A stretch of 64,000 nt of DNA from Porpolomopsis calyptriformis (lineage: Eukaryota > Basidiomycota > Agaricomycetes > Agaricales > Hygrophoraceae), in assembly GCA_951640195.1 (NCBI GenBank), contig OX621167.1:744001-808000 (forward strand), read 5' to 3'. Every line of letters starts with the position of its first letter. The stretch's first letter is position 1. Below are positions 21,891 to 34,044 of the stretch, piece by piece. A program made the translations under genes and the position numbers. Under the pieces are notes generated by a model. That model saw nothing but the letters and a program-made list of their open reading frames with translations. It was not told the origin of the DNA and did no database searches.

Positions 21891-23202
21891 TTAGTAATTC
21901 CGACTGCTGAGCGCTGCTACGAGAGCATTGCCTAAATCCCCGTGGAGTAGATCTTTTGCATCGCCATCCTGTTCGACGAGCCATTCGTACGCTTCCGACA
22001 GCAGTGTATCTGTCAGTGGCACAAAATGCTCCGATAGGACGCGAATAATATTAGACACACGTGAGATCGCCGCGCGAGTAGCACCGTCGATGTCCTGCCA
22101 GAAGGGCATGTTCAAAGGTCCATGAAACAATGTTTATTGATAAATGGAGGGCACTCACATCGTTTCGGTTGGAATATACCGCCTCCGCATCAAACCCTTC
22201 CCCTCCCTCCTGTTCGGTTTCGTTCAAGTGCTTGCTGACCCAAATGTACCCGTTAAGTCCGAGAATCAAATCGACACCGCATGGCAAGGTAATGAAGTGA
22301 GACTTCAAACGACGAACAAGGATTGAGGGGACGGTAACTAGTTGACCATTTCGCAACTATTTATGGCTAAGCGGGGATTTGATTCAAACCGGTGGGGAAA
22401 GCGCACCTTGCCGTATTTCAATGATCGGGTATGAAGGGACATGGCGCCATCCGAGAAGAAAGCTTGGACTTCTGCGACGAGCAGATCACCTTCCTCGAAA
22501 AAGTTGCGCATTTGCAACTCGTCGCTCTCTAATTTGCGCCGCTGAAGAGGGAAAAAAGTTTTTTTTTTTTGACCGGATCTAATCTTGAATTTGGTCGGGG
22601 GAGATTACCTGCACGCCTCCGGGCAAGTTGACAGAAGACAGCATGAGTATGGCATCCAGACGTGAGTTCGCATCTACTTTCCATCTGCGCGGCTGGACCT
22701 TTGATGACAAGGGTTTAGCGTTTTAGGGTCGGGGTGATGGTGGCAACTATAGGTACCTCCGTGATGCGACCGACAACGAGATCGCCAACTTCAGGATTAT
22801 ATCTTCGCGCCGGAGGAAATGGCTGGGTCAGCCTGGGAACGGTGGGTTAAAAGTGGGTGCGTGACCGACCTCGCGTGGATGGCTCTGACAGTAACTAGCT
22901 TATTGACGCGCTCGATTGTGCCTGCAACCGAGGCAATGACCTCTTCATCATCCACATACGTCCCATGACCTCTAAGTACCCGGATCCTCTGATTATCTTT
23001 CTGGTTGACATGGCATTACGACTCACCGCATATAGGCTTGGGACGAAGTCAAATACTCGCCGGGACATGTCAATCCAGCTGAACCTGAGTCGAGGTCGCC
23101 GCTAAAAGCGGAATCCATAGGATAATCTTCCTGGACATCGGAATACGTTTTAATGCCATGGGGGAGAGCATCCCGAGCCCGGCGTGCGTTGAAGGTAATC
23201 AT
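21891..23202 (-). CDS. RRP4: exosome complex subunit RRP4
   Basis: Seven exons: 23202-23027, 22971-22870, 22832-22757, 22698-22609, 22541-22407, 22356-22159, 22094-21891. All phases match and give 326 aa. RRP4 is a cap subunit of the 3'-5' RNA exosome in nucleus and cytoplasm. Visible marks: [19 protein letters not shown] near the N-terminus, the S1 domain with [16 protein letters not shown] and [37 protein letters not shown], and the KH-type region [20 protein letters not shown]. Length is normal for the family. One donor is unusual (GTCGGT after exon 2). It is convergent with the acidic-tail gene, with only 28 bp between the stop codons. Confidence 0.95.
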
Positions 23203-23868
23203 GCCAAGCCTGATTAGTTAATCATCATATTTCTTTTCTTTTCTTTTTTTTTCTTTTTTTTCTTCCACGGTCACGGCCAACCGGGTATCTGGCATCGATC
23301 TGCGGGTCCAAATGATTTTTGTTGAATTCGAAACCATTACGAAGTCGCGCTGACAGATGGCGATGAGTTGTATGTCGCAGTATTGTGATGCGTTACATTA
23401 CAACCGTACCCCTAAGCCGGGTTAATGCACTCGTACTTATCTCCCTATTGTTCTCCCTGAAATTGTTCCCCACCCATACATACGATTACGATGCTAGTGC
23501 GAGTGTCAGGCACTGCACTGGGCCCACAGGCCTTCGAGTAGTACATTTTTTCGGTTGCTGTCTGTTGAAACGTGAACGGCGTTTCAGGAGAAGGCTGCAT
23601 TACCACGTGCTACGAGATATGTGATCGAGATGGACGATCTTCAACCCACAGAAATGCAACTCGATATAACGACAACGTATCAAGGCCGGTATGCTACGCT
23701 GCAATAACTATAGTCTAATGTACGAGAAAAATGGAGGTGCAAGACAGCTCTATAGACCAGCCGAATTATCAGACAATCACTGTACGCGTACGAAATAATA
23801 AATGCATCCAATCCGATTAAGCTCAGACTAGTACGGTGATGGTTCCTTGACACGCACAAGGTGGTGGA
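23203..23868. other. intergenic, no gene recognised
   Basis: It contains a T-rich run of TTCTTTTC units near 23230-23270, in the likely promoter of RRP4. A 79-codon frame at 23385-23624 has a hydrophobic start but no other support. Confidence 0.5.
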
Positions 23869-24598
23869 TTACTGGTAGGAGAGGAAGTAGGTCGAGAGCG
23901 CAGGAAGGTCGTTTGAACCAGCATCCGAGTATCCTTGTTTCCTAGACCCGCTGAATTTGAGGACAACAACGGTTCCACACCAGGGCTTGAGTGCTGCGCC
24001 GGAAGTGATGTTACAAATCGCTCGGTTCACCGGCGCGGCTCTCGACAGCGCGGTCGGAGAGTACCACAGATGCAGAGGAAACCTGAGAGGCTCGCAGTTG
24101 AGACCTTGGGTCAAAACCATGCTATCCAGCTGGTCATCCGGGAAGTACATGTCTACGATGGGTACGGGACACATCCCCTGCGACGGCTTGTGGGGCGGTC
24201 TGCAGCTAACGGAGATAATACGCGGACGATCTAGGATTTGTTGGTATATCAACCACTGACACCGGAGCGGTTGCTCACCTTCTTCCGGGGCGAACAGGAT
24301 GGCAGAGACGGTGATATACTGAGGTTCTGCGGGTGGTGGGGTAGCGATCATACCAGGGCTGTAACCGTATACTGCCTGACTCAGATGGTCCACGGCAGGA
24401 ATGCACTCCCTGCGGTGCCGAGGCCAATCCTACACAGGTTCACGGTGGTCAGTAAACAACGAGAACCAACGAGGTTCAACTGACAGCTTGAAGATGTTCC
24501 GGGGAGCAGTACCACGCACTTTGGCAACGGCTACACCACATCGAGGTCGGCTTGAAACAAAGTGTGCACGGGTGATTGATGAGGGGCACGACGTGCAT
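23869..24598 (-). CDS. small MYND-type zinc finger protein
   Basis: Three exons: 24598-24485, 24429-24279, 24230-23869; 208 aa. The donors are GTCAGT and GTGAGC; the second intron is 48 bp, a multiple of three, and could be retained. The N-terminus is a MYND finger: CTLC, WCSRC, AWYCSPEHL, then ADWPRHRREC, spread across exons 1 and 2. A His stands where the sixth zinc ligand is usually Cys. MYND fingers bind proline-rich peptides. The remaining 150 residues (VPIVDMYFPDDQLDSMVL and KPWCGTVVVLKFSGSRKQG) resemble the tail found in many mushroom MYND proteins, with no catalytic domain. Such genes form large families in Agaricomycetes. Confidence 0.85.
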
Positions 24599-25145
24599 TA
24601 TTAGCGATAATATACGAGGGATGTTAAGTTAAAGGTGGGCGTTGGGAGAAAACCGCGGGCACTCCTGGTGTTTTAATAGTGAATATGGATTTGACTGGCG
24701 GCGTTCGCCGTGGACGATTTAGGGCGGTTGTGATGAAAGATCGGTTCCAAACATGGAAAATATAAAATTTCCGGTCATTGGGGCATGAAGACGCTATAAA
24801 TATGACTGAAATTGAGTATTATTCTCTTCCAAGTAAGGGGAGGCTGTGGCGGTACATACTTGAAATAATTGGGTGTGAGACGCATGCCGTGCTGTTTATG
24901 AACGGTCATCAAAACCAATTTGACGCCGCATCATCACGAGAGTTCGACGACGCTCAACTTTCGAACAAGAAGGAAACCGTCATGTATTTTTGCCTATGAA
25001 GTGCTGCGCAAGGCATGCAAGTCAAACCTGGTGCCAGCGTGGACTGTCAGGTTGACTAGAGACGGCGGTTGACCTGAGAATAAATTAAATTTAAATTCCT
25101 CCGGCGTTTTGTCACGTCACTCAGTCACTCATTCGTGTTACCACC
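24599..25145. other. intergenic, no gene recognised
   Basis: Divergent space between the MYND gene (minus) and Y14 (plus). A 73-codon frame at 24778 has no support. Confidence 0.5.
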
Positions 25146-25868
25146 ATGTCTGACGATGAGATGAATATTGACGATGGTGCGCTTTCAACTTGTTTCTTTG
25201 TCACCACGATCTCTTCAATTACCAAGGTAATGGACAGTCGTTGCCGGTGGTGCCGTCCGACGAAGAGGCAGGGGATTCCAAAACTCTGGTACGTGCTCGG
25301 CTCTCATTCTACCGGAGAGACACCGACGATCACCCTGTTCTCTGAAAAGGAGGCCCTGATGGCAATGCGGCTGCGGAGCCCACGTATGATCGTGTTGAGC
25401 CATCCCACGTAAAAGACATAGACACACGGGCGGCTCGCTGTACGCCTATTTTCACTCCATCCGACGCGACTCTCTCACACTTTCCCAGCGGTAGAAGGGT
25501 GGATCGTTCTCGTAACAAATGTACACGAAGAGGCGACCGAGGAGGATGTCACCGACAAGTTTGCCGAGTTTGGTGAAATAAAAAACCTTCATCTCAATCT
25601 TGATCGGAGGACGGGGTATGTGAAGGCGAGTCACGTTCCTCATCACTCCCCCTCCTATCCGCTTACTCTGCTCTAGGGGTATGCGCTTGTGGAATATGAG
25701 ACAATGACCGAGGCACAGGCTGCCATTGATGGTGCCTCTGGAACAACACTGTTGGAGCAGATGGTGCAATGCGATTATGCTTTCGTAAGACCACCGCCAT
25801 CGGGACCCAAAAAAGGCAGGGCCCGTGGTCGCAGCGCCAGCCCTCGTGGTCGGCGAGAGAGGGACTGA
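25146..25868 (+). CDS. RBM8A: exon junction complex protein Y14 (RBM8A)
   Basis: Five exons: 25146-25176, 25238-25288, 25350-25439, 25489-25625, 25677-25868; 166 aa. Y14 pairs with Mago in the exon junction complex that marks spliced mRNA. The signature is strong: [64 protein letters not shown], and an Arg/Ser-rich tail ([16 protein letters not shown]). The single RRM fills most of the protein. The fourth intron starts GC (AAG|GCGAGT) and ends CTCTAG; only this reading restores [11 protein letters not shown]. The third donor is T|GTACGC, chosen because it gives SVEGW in frame. Confidence 0.95.
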
Positions 25869-26020
25869 ATGTTTAATTTTTTTGTTTTCATTTTTCGTTT
25901 CTTGCCTGTGTCCTATAAATTGTCTTTATTTGGACGCGAATGTGGCGTTGTTGATCTGAATGTGGCACAGCGGCATTCTCACGGTTTGACCTATCTTGTT
26001 CGACTTTCCATTTGGCATTA

Positions 26021-27118
26021 ATGGCCACCGCAAAAGACGCTTCGTCCGATGGCGAAAGCGGGAAGGCAGCTGGCCGGAAGAAGAAATCATTTCCACCCAA
26101 ATCAGGTGGCAAAGATTCCATGGATGTGGACCAGGTGGAGGACGAAGAAAGGGTAGATGTACCTGAGCCTGATGACGATGGGTCCGCCGATGACGAGCCA
26201 GAAGAGGAATATGAAATCGAAACTATCCTCGAGGCTAGACGTGGCGCCTTCGCTGGGGTATCCTTCTCCATCTTGATCCACTGATCCTATACTGAAACGT
26301 TCACATGGTCTCCCTAGGGTCGAACTGGGTATCTAGTCAAGTGGAAGGGCTACCCAGAGGAGGAAAACAGCTGGGTGGACGAGGTTGATGCCGGGTAGGT
26401 CCATCAGCGCGTCAACCAAAAAAAAAAAATTTCACCCATTGCATCACCCAGAAATGCCACTGCATTGATTGAGCAATTCTGGAAAAAATACAAAAAGGAA
26501 AAACAGAGCGGTCGACAGTCGGATCCCAAGCCCAAGTCTGTCAAAGCCGGGCGGAAGTCGGCAGCCCACGATGAACAAACGTCGCCTCCACCCAAGAAAC
26601 GCGGCAGGAACGTCGCCAGGAGTGAGGATTCGTCCGCGAAGGGGAGCGAGGATGATTTGAGAAAAGTCAAGAAACCGAGGAAGAGTAACGGCGCGTCCCC
26701 GAAAAAAAATACTGTCGAACGCGTCGCGATAACGCCGGAAGAGGAAGACGGAGACAGCGATGGGCCCATTGGCGACATGTCGAAGCATATGAAGGTTGCG
26801 AGTTGGGAAGGCCTCATCAAGTCAGTAGACACCGTCGAGCGATTGGACGGCGACCTTTGGGTCTATTTCACCTTGTCAGTCTCGTTCCTCAACGTATATA
26901 TGTCACTGTTAAACTCCTCCTTTAGGAAGAGAACGGGGGAGCGTGTCAAGGAAATTTCAAAAATATGTGCCGAGAGGTTCCCTCGGAAGGTTTGGCTTTT
27001 CACATTCTCTTTCCCCAGATTTTTGACACCTTATTCCCCACCGTAGTTGATACAGTTTTACGAGTCCAACCTGAAATGGAGGACGGAAGATGACACCAGT
27101 AGCGCGGCCGAGTCTTAA
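26021..27118 (+). CDS. heterochromatin protein 1 (HP1) homolog
   Basis: Five exons: 26021-26257, 26318-26394, 26452-26874, 26926-26989, 27047-27118; 290 aa. HP1 binds methylated H3K9 and packs heterochromatin. Domains in order: an acidic N-terminus; a chromodomain (EYEIETILEARRG, YLVKWKGYPEEENSWVDEVD, ALIEQFWKKY); a Lys/Arg/Ser hinge with PPPKKRGR; and a chromoshadow domain (ASWEGLIKSVDTVERLDGDL, GERVKEISKICAERFPRKL, FYESNLKWR). The first donor is GTATCC and the third GTCAGT. The start at 26021 is the first ATG in frame. It follows Y14 by 152 bp on the same strand. Confidence 0.95.
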
Positions 27119-28450
27119 GGACCAACATCTCCACCCATATTCCGATACCGTGCTTTCCATCTTCACTTGATTGACATCAATTTCATTTGGCCTAAAGTAC
27201 AGTTGATTCTAAAGCAGGACCAACTTCAGCTTTATCGTCGAACTTATCGAACTCATCGATTCCTAGTGTAAGTGCGATATTACTGGATTTACATGTACAT
27301 ACATGAGCATGAACCTGCTTGACCGTTTTCAAATGAGTGTCGAAAGCTTGAGGATGCAGAAGGCTTCCTTCATTCCCGTAAGGCTTTGGCGAAGGAGTCA
27401 CGACCATCTTTTCATCAGCATCCACAGGGGCTTGAGTGATGTGGCAGAAATCAAATCCTTCAGGTAGCGACACTCAATGCAAAAACTCCTAATTGATCGT
27501 GAAAATGCATCGGTTTTCTCGAGAGAATTTCGCATCAGTCATCGGTCTTTCCTGTAAAGAGACATTAGCCTGTACAAACCCATTCCAGGAGTTGCAGAAA
27601 CCAGCGTAGCTCTTTCAGGCGACAAGGTATTCGTCCTGAATAATAGTGAGATGCGGGGTTCGGACCAACTTGTGGGGGGTGATGTAAGGTCGACCTGGAT
27701 ACAAACTGGAGAAATGTCTCGACGGAAATATCATTGTTTCCGTGGCGCTTCTGCGACTGGATGATCGTCGACATCATCATCGAGATTGAGAAGACTACCA
27801 AGAGAAGCCGGATACCCCCGCGAAGCCACGGCTGCCAGGAAGTTACTCTTGGACTTCATCGAATCCTCTGGGGATATATCTCGTAATGGAGAGTGTGGTT
27901 ACAGTTACCGGCAGTGGGCATATCGAGTGTTGTTTTTCGCCAAAGCTTAGAGTGCCAGCCGAGAGTCAATTATACTATATCGGGGGTTAGTCGGAGGGCC
28001 AGCTGTGTCTTCTGTTCGCAGAGCGGCATAGGTGTGGAGATGGATGGAAATGGGCAATGAGTCTTGGAAGAATATCAACCACGCAGTCTTCGTTTGAGGG
28101 TAACATAACCAGTACATGCGTCTTCTGGGTCGCAGAGTAGCTGTATTATTTCAACGCATGCGACAAGAAACAGAATTTTGTCCATTCCCTGTTCGTCATT
28201 CCAAAGGTCAAGATGTATGCTCTTCAAAGCGGGCTCTACAGTGCCAGGGTCTGCAACAGTTCATTGGTTGTCCATGTCACGAGGCAATTCAGACTTGATC
28301 GTTCCCTTGAGTGTAGCGACCCTGTTGGGTTGTCACGAAAAGGCTCGAGAGGACATTTAGGAAGATGGTGAACATAAAGCCACATTTGCTTATATAAGCA
28401 CATACACCTATTAGAATTGGACATTCTCTGTTAATCGAAGAATACCATTC
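27119..28450. other. 1.3 kb without a confident gene
   Basis: The minus strand has short frames that could be exons: 27801-27565 (hydrophobic start), a reading from ATG near 27860, and 27473-27192 ending FDKFDDKAEVGPALESTVL. I could not join them with matching phases. A small minus-strand gene is possible but unproven. Nothing is seen at 27900-28450. Confidence 0.4.
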
Positions 28451-30808
28451 CTACAACTCCACACGATCGACTGGCACCCGCTCTGCCTCAGCAGCTGGAG
28501 ATTTACCCTCTGCATCATGACCTTTAACTGGCAATGGTGCCTGCTCTCGGGCGTTCTCCAACGCCTGCGATACCTGCTCCTTACTGCGACTCATGATCAC
28601 GGGGGGAATGTCTCGTCCTGGCTCTCCAGCGGTATTCTCCTTGTCCGGAACGGGTAAAATTGAAAACTCGGCCCCCGCTGGTTTCTCGTTTCCGGTGGCA
28701 TCATCCGAGGGAGCAGCGCTGAATGCACGCTCCCCATCACGTTTGATGCGACTCAACCTAGTGTCGAAGCCATTGATGATGTCCTGCAGCTCCGACTGGA
28801 GCTCTTGCATAGCCGGAAGGACAGGGTTGATAGGTGGGGAGGGGTGGGTGCCGTTTTGGATCGAGGAAGCTTGATCTGCGAATTCTTCCACTTCTGTTCG
28901 ACATAAGTCGATATTTGAGGATAGAGAAGGGATTACAGGAAAAGAGAAACTTACTCCTGATCAAGTCGTGATACCGTTGCCAGTCCTGATACGTCACGTC
29001 ATCAAGCCATGCATAGTCCATGCCGAGGTCAGCTTGAGCTTCTTCGCCTAACATCCTGATCGTCTCATGGGCGTTCTGAACCTGTCGAGGGAAGAAATAA
29101 GCACAGTACAAGCGCAAGACTGAATCAGACTTACTTCAGCGATTTCCCTCACAACAATGGCTGAATACCAGTCATTTACTACGGCCTCAATCTTCCTTGT
29201 CTTTCCTGTAAACTTCCCCTCGACTTTCTTTACCACTCTTGTCCAGAGCGAAAATTTATCCTGATTGTTCTGACTGTCCTTCGTCAGAGACTTCAGCGAC
29301 ATCTCGACACCCTTCAAGTACTTCTCCGCCTCAGCCACAAATGCCTCTATGTGCCCTTTTACTTGAGAAGATTCTTTCAAGTCTGCAACGGCGGATTTTC
29401 TGATAGCCACCAAGGCCTTTCGCAGCTCTTTTCTTTTCGTCTTGATTAATGCTTCCATCTGGACCTCCCAGTTGGAATGCCGCCGCATGATATCCGTTCG
29501 CCTATTCGCAACGTCTTCCTCCTCTCTTCGGATTCGCGCACGTTTTTCTTCTTCTGTCTCGGTGACCAGCGGAGGTGCGGGTTTGGTCGTTGTGGGTTCT
29601 TGGCCAGGGTCGTCTTCCATACCAATGCCAACGTAAAATTCACGAAGGTTCTCATCAAGTGGATCGTCTTCTTGTCCTTGAGTCGAGGACGGGGGATCGT
29701 CAGAATGAACAGAAGAATGGGGTTCTTCTGATGACGAGGTGGGAACTGTCGATAGAGTTTCGACAGGAGAGGTCGATGCCACCAGAGAGGTAAATTCAGT
29801 TGGCTCTTCGAGTGTCTCTGGAGTTAGGGTCTCTTCAGGAGTTTCTGCAGAGACAACAGGTACGTCAACGAGAACTGAGGAAGTAGATTCATTCGCAACG
29901 TCAGCGGTAGAGGCGGCTTCTGGTATCTTGTTAACAGACGGGTCTGAATTCGCTGGTTGGGGAGTTTCGCTACTCGAGGAGGTGTGTGATGCCGTAGTCG
30001 ACTCTGTGGAAGATTGAGAGGTCGTTACACTGGATGATAACGCCGAAGCGCTTGATCCTAAGGATGTGATTGACGGAACGGAAGATACCGCCTTAGGTTT
30101 ACCGCTGCTAAGTTCCTTGACTTTCTCCCAAATTCTGGCCACATGCGGATCAACAAATTGACGGCGCTGTGCCCGCACCACACCGAGTAACTGCATAAAA
30201 ACAGCTTCAAGTTGACGCCAAATAGGGAGTGCGTAAGGTTTCATAGCATGATATGAATCACGACATTTTGATGTAGCAAGAATGATGTAAGGCTGAGAGT
30301 CGTGTTGCCATCGCTGAAGACGAATTATTATGATTTCGACATTGGGAGCAACGTGATTGTTGTACCCTGTGGCAACGTAACTGCGATATGGCTCCAGAGT
30401 ACTCCTGACATGGTGGATATGAGGGGTAACGTGTTTATTCCATCGAGGAACAACGTGTTTGTTCCATTGGGGCACGACATGTTTGTTCCACTGAGGAAGA
30501 ACAAGAGCATTCCACTGGGTGTGAATGCTCAAGGCAACAGGCTTCGCGGTTTGGATGACGGTGGTGACGTGGGGCTCAACATGGGCTAAATAAGGTGCTA
30601 CAGATGGATGCGAGAGGGCGGCTTGAATAGGCCGTACGATGACGGGTTCGATGAATAGACGCTTGTATTCAGAAACACCGCGACAGACTGTGCCATACGA
30701 GTCTTGCTCAGTAGGACAGACGGAAAATGTGTAGAGGGTGAGGATGGCAAGAAGGATTGCGAGGAGGGAGCTTGAGAGGCCATTACGCTTGTCTCGGTGT
30801 GGACGCTT
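28451..30808 (-). CDS. large membrane-anchored protein with QWNKHVVP repeats
   Basis: Main exons 30808-29135, 29081-28955 and 28893-28451 (phases 0 and 1 agree). At least one short 5' exon lies upstream, because the frame enters at acceptor ATCTCAG without an ATG; the piece ending KLKKRPQRGSQ at about 30849-30890 is a candidate. A hydrophobic stretch SSLLAILLAILTLYTF near the N-terminus is a signal anchor. Next come PHV-type units and three copies of a PQWNKHVVP motif, a long Ser/Thr/Glu-rich disordered region, a coiled-coil region (EEEKRARIRREEEDVANRR onward) and a Glu-rich tail. Mushroom genomes carry relatives, often given misleading names such as hoxa13-like. No enzyme domain is visible. 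Possible ER or wall tether. Confidence 0.75.
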
Positions 30809-31441
30809 CTGAGATTAAAGATCAAGATATATAGATGCAAAATTAGACCTGAGACCCACGTTGCGGCCTTTTCTTGAGTTTGATTCTTTCCAATCGGTAA
30901 GGTTGTTTTGTGACGCACCGCCCTACAACACCGTAAGAATGGATCAGAATGCTTTCAGGCGACTGATAAATGAGATGCAGGTGATTCCTTCCTTCACCGC
31001 ATATCAAAAGGTAAACAATTATGAGAGCTCTCAACAGCCATTATAGTTCTAAATTAATGAAAAAACCAAACGACCACTCACCAAAGAACCGGAGACGGAA
31101 GTATGATACCCGTGGATTGGAGGTTCCCTTGATTCCCCATTTTGATTAGAAGATGATTGTGAAGGATTGGAGACCGTTTGTGGTGCTTTGCCCTTTGCGG
31201 CTCGTGCAAGAGGTTGTGAAGAGGTTGTTCTGGAGACAGGTGTTGCAGGAGGTACTGGGACTCTATGAGAGACCACCATTATAGCGTGAAAGCTTCAGAG
31301 AATGATAGAGAGAATGATAGGATAGTTATGAGAAAGTCAGTATAGAAACATCAAATGGAGCGCTGCAGCTACGTGGTCACGATCACTTTGCTTGTTTATG
31401 TTTGGCAAGACCATCGTTACGTCAGCACATATCCCTCCAGC
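30809..31441. other. 5' exons of the gene at 28451-30808, or a small separate gene
   Basis: A minus-strand frame from ATG 31279 (MVVSHRVPVPPATPVSRTT) has a good GTGAGT donor after SGSL near 31078 and may be a first exon or a separate small Ser/Pro-rich protein. The next acceptor, TTAATTTAG near 31050, leads to a stop after five codons (ending NYNGC). Promoter for the gene at 31442 must also lie here. Confidence 0.3.
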
Positions 31442-33573
31442 ATGTCTCTCGCCCGAAAGCCAGTCAAGGCGACGTATGCTCACAAGCGGGGGCGAGCGAC
31501 TGCGCTTATGAAGTCTTCTTCTCCTCTGGAAGACGGTATCTCGCGTTCCGGAATGTCTCGCAGAATGCTCAAAAGATCCCATTGCTCTGATCAATCTCAT
31601 ATTCCTTCTGAACAACACTCCCTAGTTACTCAAGATCGAACTTCGAAAAGGCGGAAATCTGCCGCTGGTGCACGCGTAGATGTGCCTGATCCCAATTCCA
31701 TTTCACTCGTCGACTTTGTTCATTTCGACGTCGATGATTTATCCCAGTTTCAAACTCCCTATCCTTCCCTCGGCACGGAACAGTTCAGGCTTGACTCATC
31801 TGTCGGACAGCACATTCCGCCAGAAAAATTTTCACCTCTCCCAATTGCACGTCGGATTCTATCTCGCACCAACTCTCGCGATCTCAAAGAAAATTTGTTT
31901 CATCCCTCTCGCCACTTGGCTTCTCCTTTCAGCAGTCGTCCGGGCTCTGTTACATCTTCTCCGAAAGGCAAAAGTAAAAACAAACGTCGGCCACTTAATC
32001 TCAAATCTCGCGACCTATCTGACAGCAACCAGCAAAATGATTTACAACAGAAGGATTCTGTGCTGGCCATCACTCAAAGTACCCAAACTTCTCCGATCTC
32101 CGCCAAGGGTGGCCCGCGCGATCGCCGTCCTTCTGTCCCGGCCCCTGATTATCTGCTGCAGCAAATGTCTCGCCAAGATTGGCTTGTCCCTCCCAAGGCT
32201 CTCTCTCGCTCCATGCTTGCAGAATGTAACTCGGTCTTTGGTTCCCCATCTGATTTTATTTCTACTTTCCTTGAGGATTTTCCGCAAGCAGTTTCTACGC
32301 CTCATCATCAGCGGGTTCCCTCTAATGCTGAGTATCCAACAAGTGTTCGTGCCTCTCAGAACGTCTTACAGACGTCCGAGACTATTGGAAAGTGGACAGC
32401 CAATGAGGTTTTCTCCGATGTCATCATGGCGGATGATACTTCCATTGATGTCCGAACGCCCGAACGCCTGATCAAATTTACTGGCAGCGGTGTATCGACC
32501 ATCCCTACTTATCCATCCTCCCCATTGACCCACGATACTGGCAGCAGCGTTCCCGCGGCTCAGAATGTCTTTAAGCTTGTCTCCTTGAGCAACTACAACA
32601 CAGCTTTCCCGCATCTCATGAGGTCCCCCGGAATTTACGATGACGAGGACTCTATCGTATCCCCAATTCGCCCAGTTCACCGCCCGATCCCATTACCGTC
32701 TCTAGACAGCTCTCCTGAAGGTTTTTCTGACAACTCTCCCCCAGCTCTCTTCACGGACCATCCTGCCTGGTCCAACGCAAATAATCTCGGTGACGGTGAT
32801 CCTGTCATCGCTACGCCACCTCCGTCTCCCCCAAAGAGTAATTGCACTCGTCCTTTGTTGCTATCGAGTCCGGCTACTGGCCAGAAGCTCCGAGACATGT
32901 TCTCTGTGCTAGATATCGACGGTATGTGTTATAACGAGAGACAGCCCTTCCGCAAATATTTGATCATTCTTGCCATCTCTGTTGATTTTATGCTCTCGTG
33001 CTCTACGTTTTTTCAGAGTCCAGCAAAGGCACTGACGCAGGCGATCAACCTTCGCATGATTCTGGCATCGGCATGACAAGCTTTTCTTCTCGAACTCGCT
33101 CTCTCGACAGCGCCACGGAAACCAAAAACAAGAAGGACAAAGGCACCCGCACTCGCGATAGACGAGGAACCATCCGTGCTTCTGATTACACGCAACTGAA
33201 AGACTCTAACGGTAACCATGTTGCGACTACACACGGAAACGGTCCGATGCTCACCCGCCGTACTCGTTCTGGTACGGTTATTGGTCCGCCCAAGCCCCTC
33301 AACTCCACTTCAACCAAGGCGCCCACACCCACCGCTGCGAACGCTACAAGAGGCATCAAGATGGTAACACGGAACGATTCCGGTCTTTTGCCGCCCCTGT
33401 CGGATGGTGAATCCGAAGACGAGTTGTTATTGAAGACCCATTGCTACGGTGATTATCAGGTCCCCGTTGCTGATAAGGCTACGCTTGCGCGTGCTCCTGA
33501 TGGGGGTTTGATACCGCCCAGTGAAACCGAATCAGATGACGATTTGTTGCTGAAGGTTGAGAAGAATGGATGA
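31442..33573 (+). CDS. 678-aa disordered Ser/Pro-rich protein
   Basis: Two exons, 31442-32921 and 33017-33573, with donor GTATGT and acceptor TTTTTTCAG, phase 1. ATG at 31442 (MSLARKPVKATYAHKRGRA) is the first plausible start; the frame is open upstream but poor. Basic stretches (SKRRKSAAG, GKSKNKRRPLNLKSR) look like nuclear localisation signals. The C-terminus holds two related acidic/hydrophobic motifs: GLLPPLSDGESEDELLLK and GLIPPSETESDDDLLLK. No domain is recognised. Composition and motifs suggest a nuclear regulatory or scaffold protein of a fungal-specific family. Confidence 0.75.
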
Positions 33574-34044
33574 GTGTAAGTTGCTGCTTTCGTCTTCATA
33601 ATTTATCGCATTACTCCAGGTGCGTTGATTGGAAGAAAAATGATCGTGAAACTTGACTTGATAATTCGACAGTCTTTTGCCGATCACTCTTCATCCCATC
33701 GCTTTTGCCTTCTTCGAATGGACCATTCAACTTTACAGTTACCCGGATCTCTTTGCAACCAAAACCTGTATTGATGCTTTCTACTCGTTCTTCGTCTTGT
33801 TGTCATTGCATCCATGGTTAGACACTCATACATTTCACACCTCTACCACTCTGGGTGTTTCTCGTTTTCGTTGTCCCTATTCTACATGCGAAGCGTTTAC
33901 TTGTGTGTTTAGATCACTGTGTGGCTGATGCATCAAGTAACAGTTGAACAGATCGATCTGCTGACTTTGAAGTACATTTTGACCTCCACCTACACGCCGA
34001 GCGGTTATCTTGTGCACTTCATTTTCATCCTCCGATTCCTCACC
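33574..34044. other. intergenic, no gene recognised
   Basis: 3' flank of the preceding gene and promoter of NLR1. A hydrophobic frame at 33677 has no splice or family support. Confidence 0.5.

Noticed and set aside
29440..30590. Plus-strand frames opposite the QWNKHVVP protein
   Set aside because: They are shadows of repeats and a Ser/Thr-rich exon on the minus strand.
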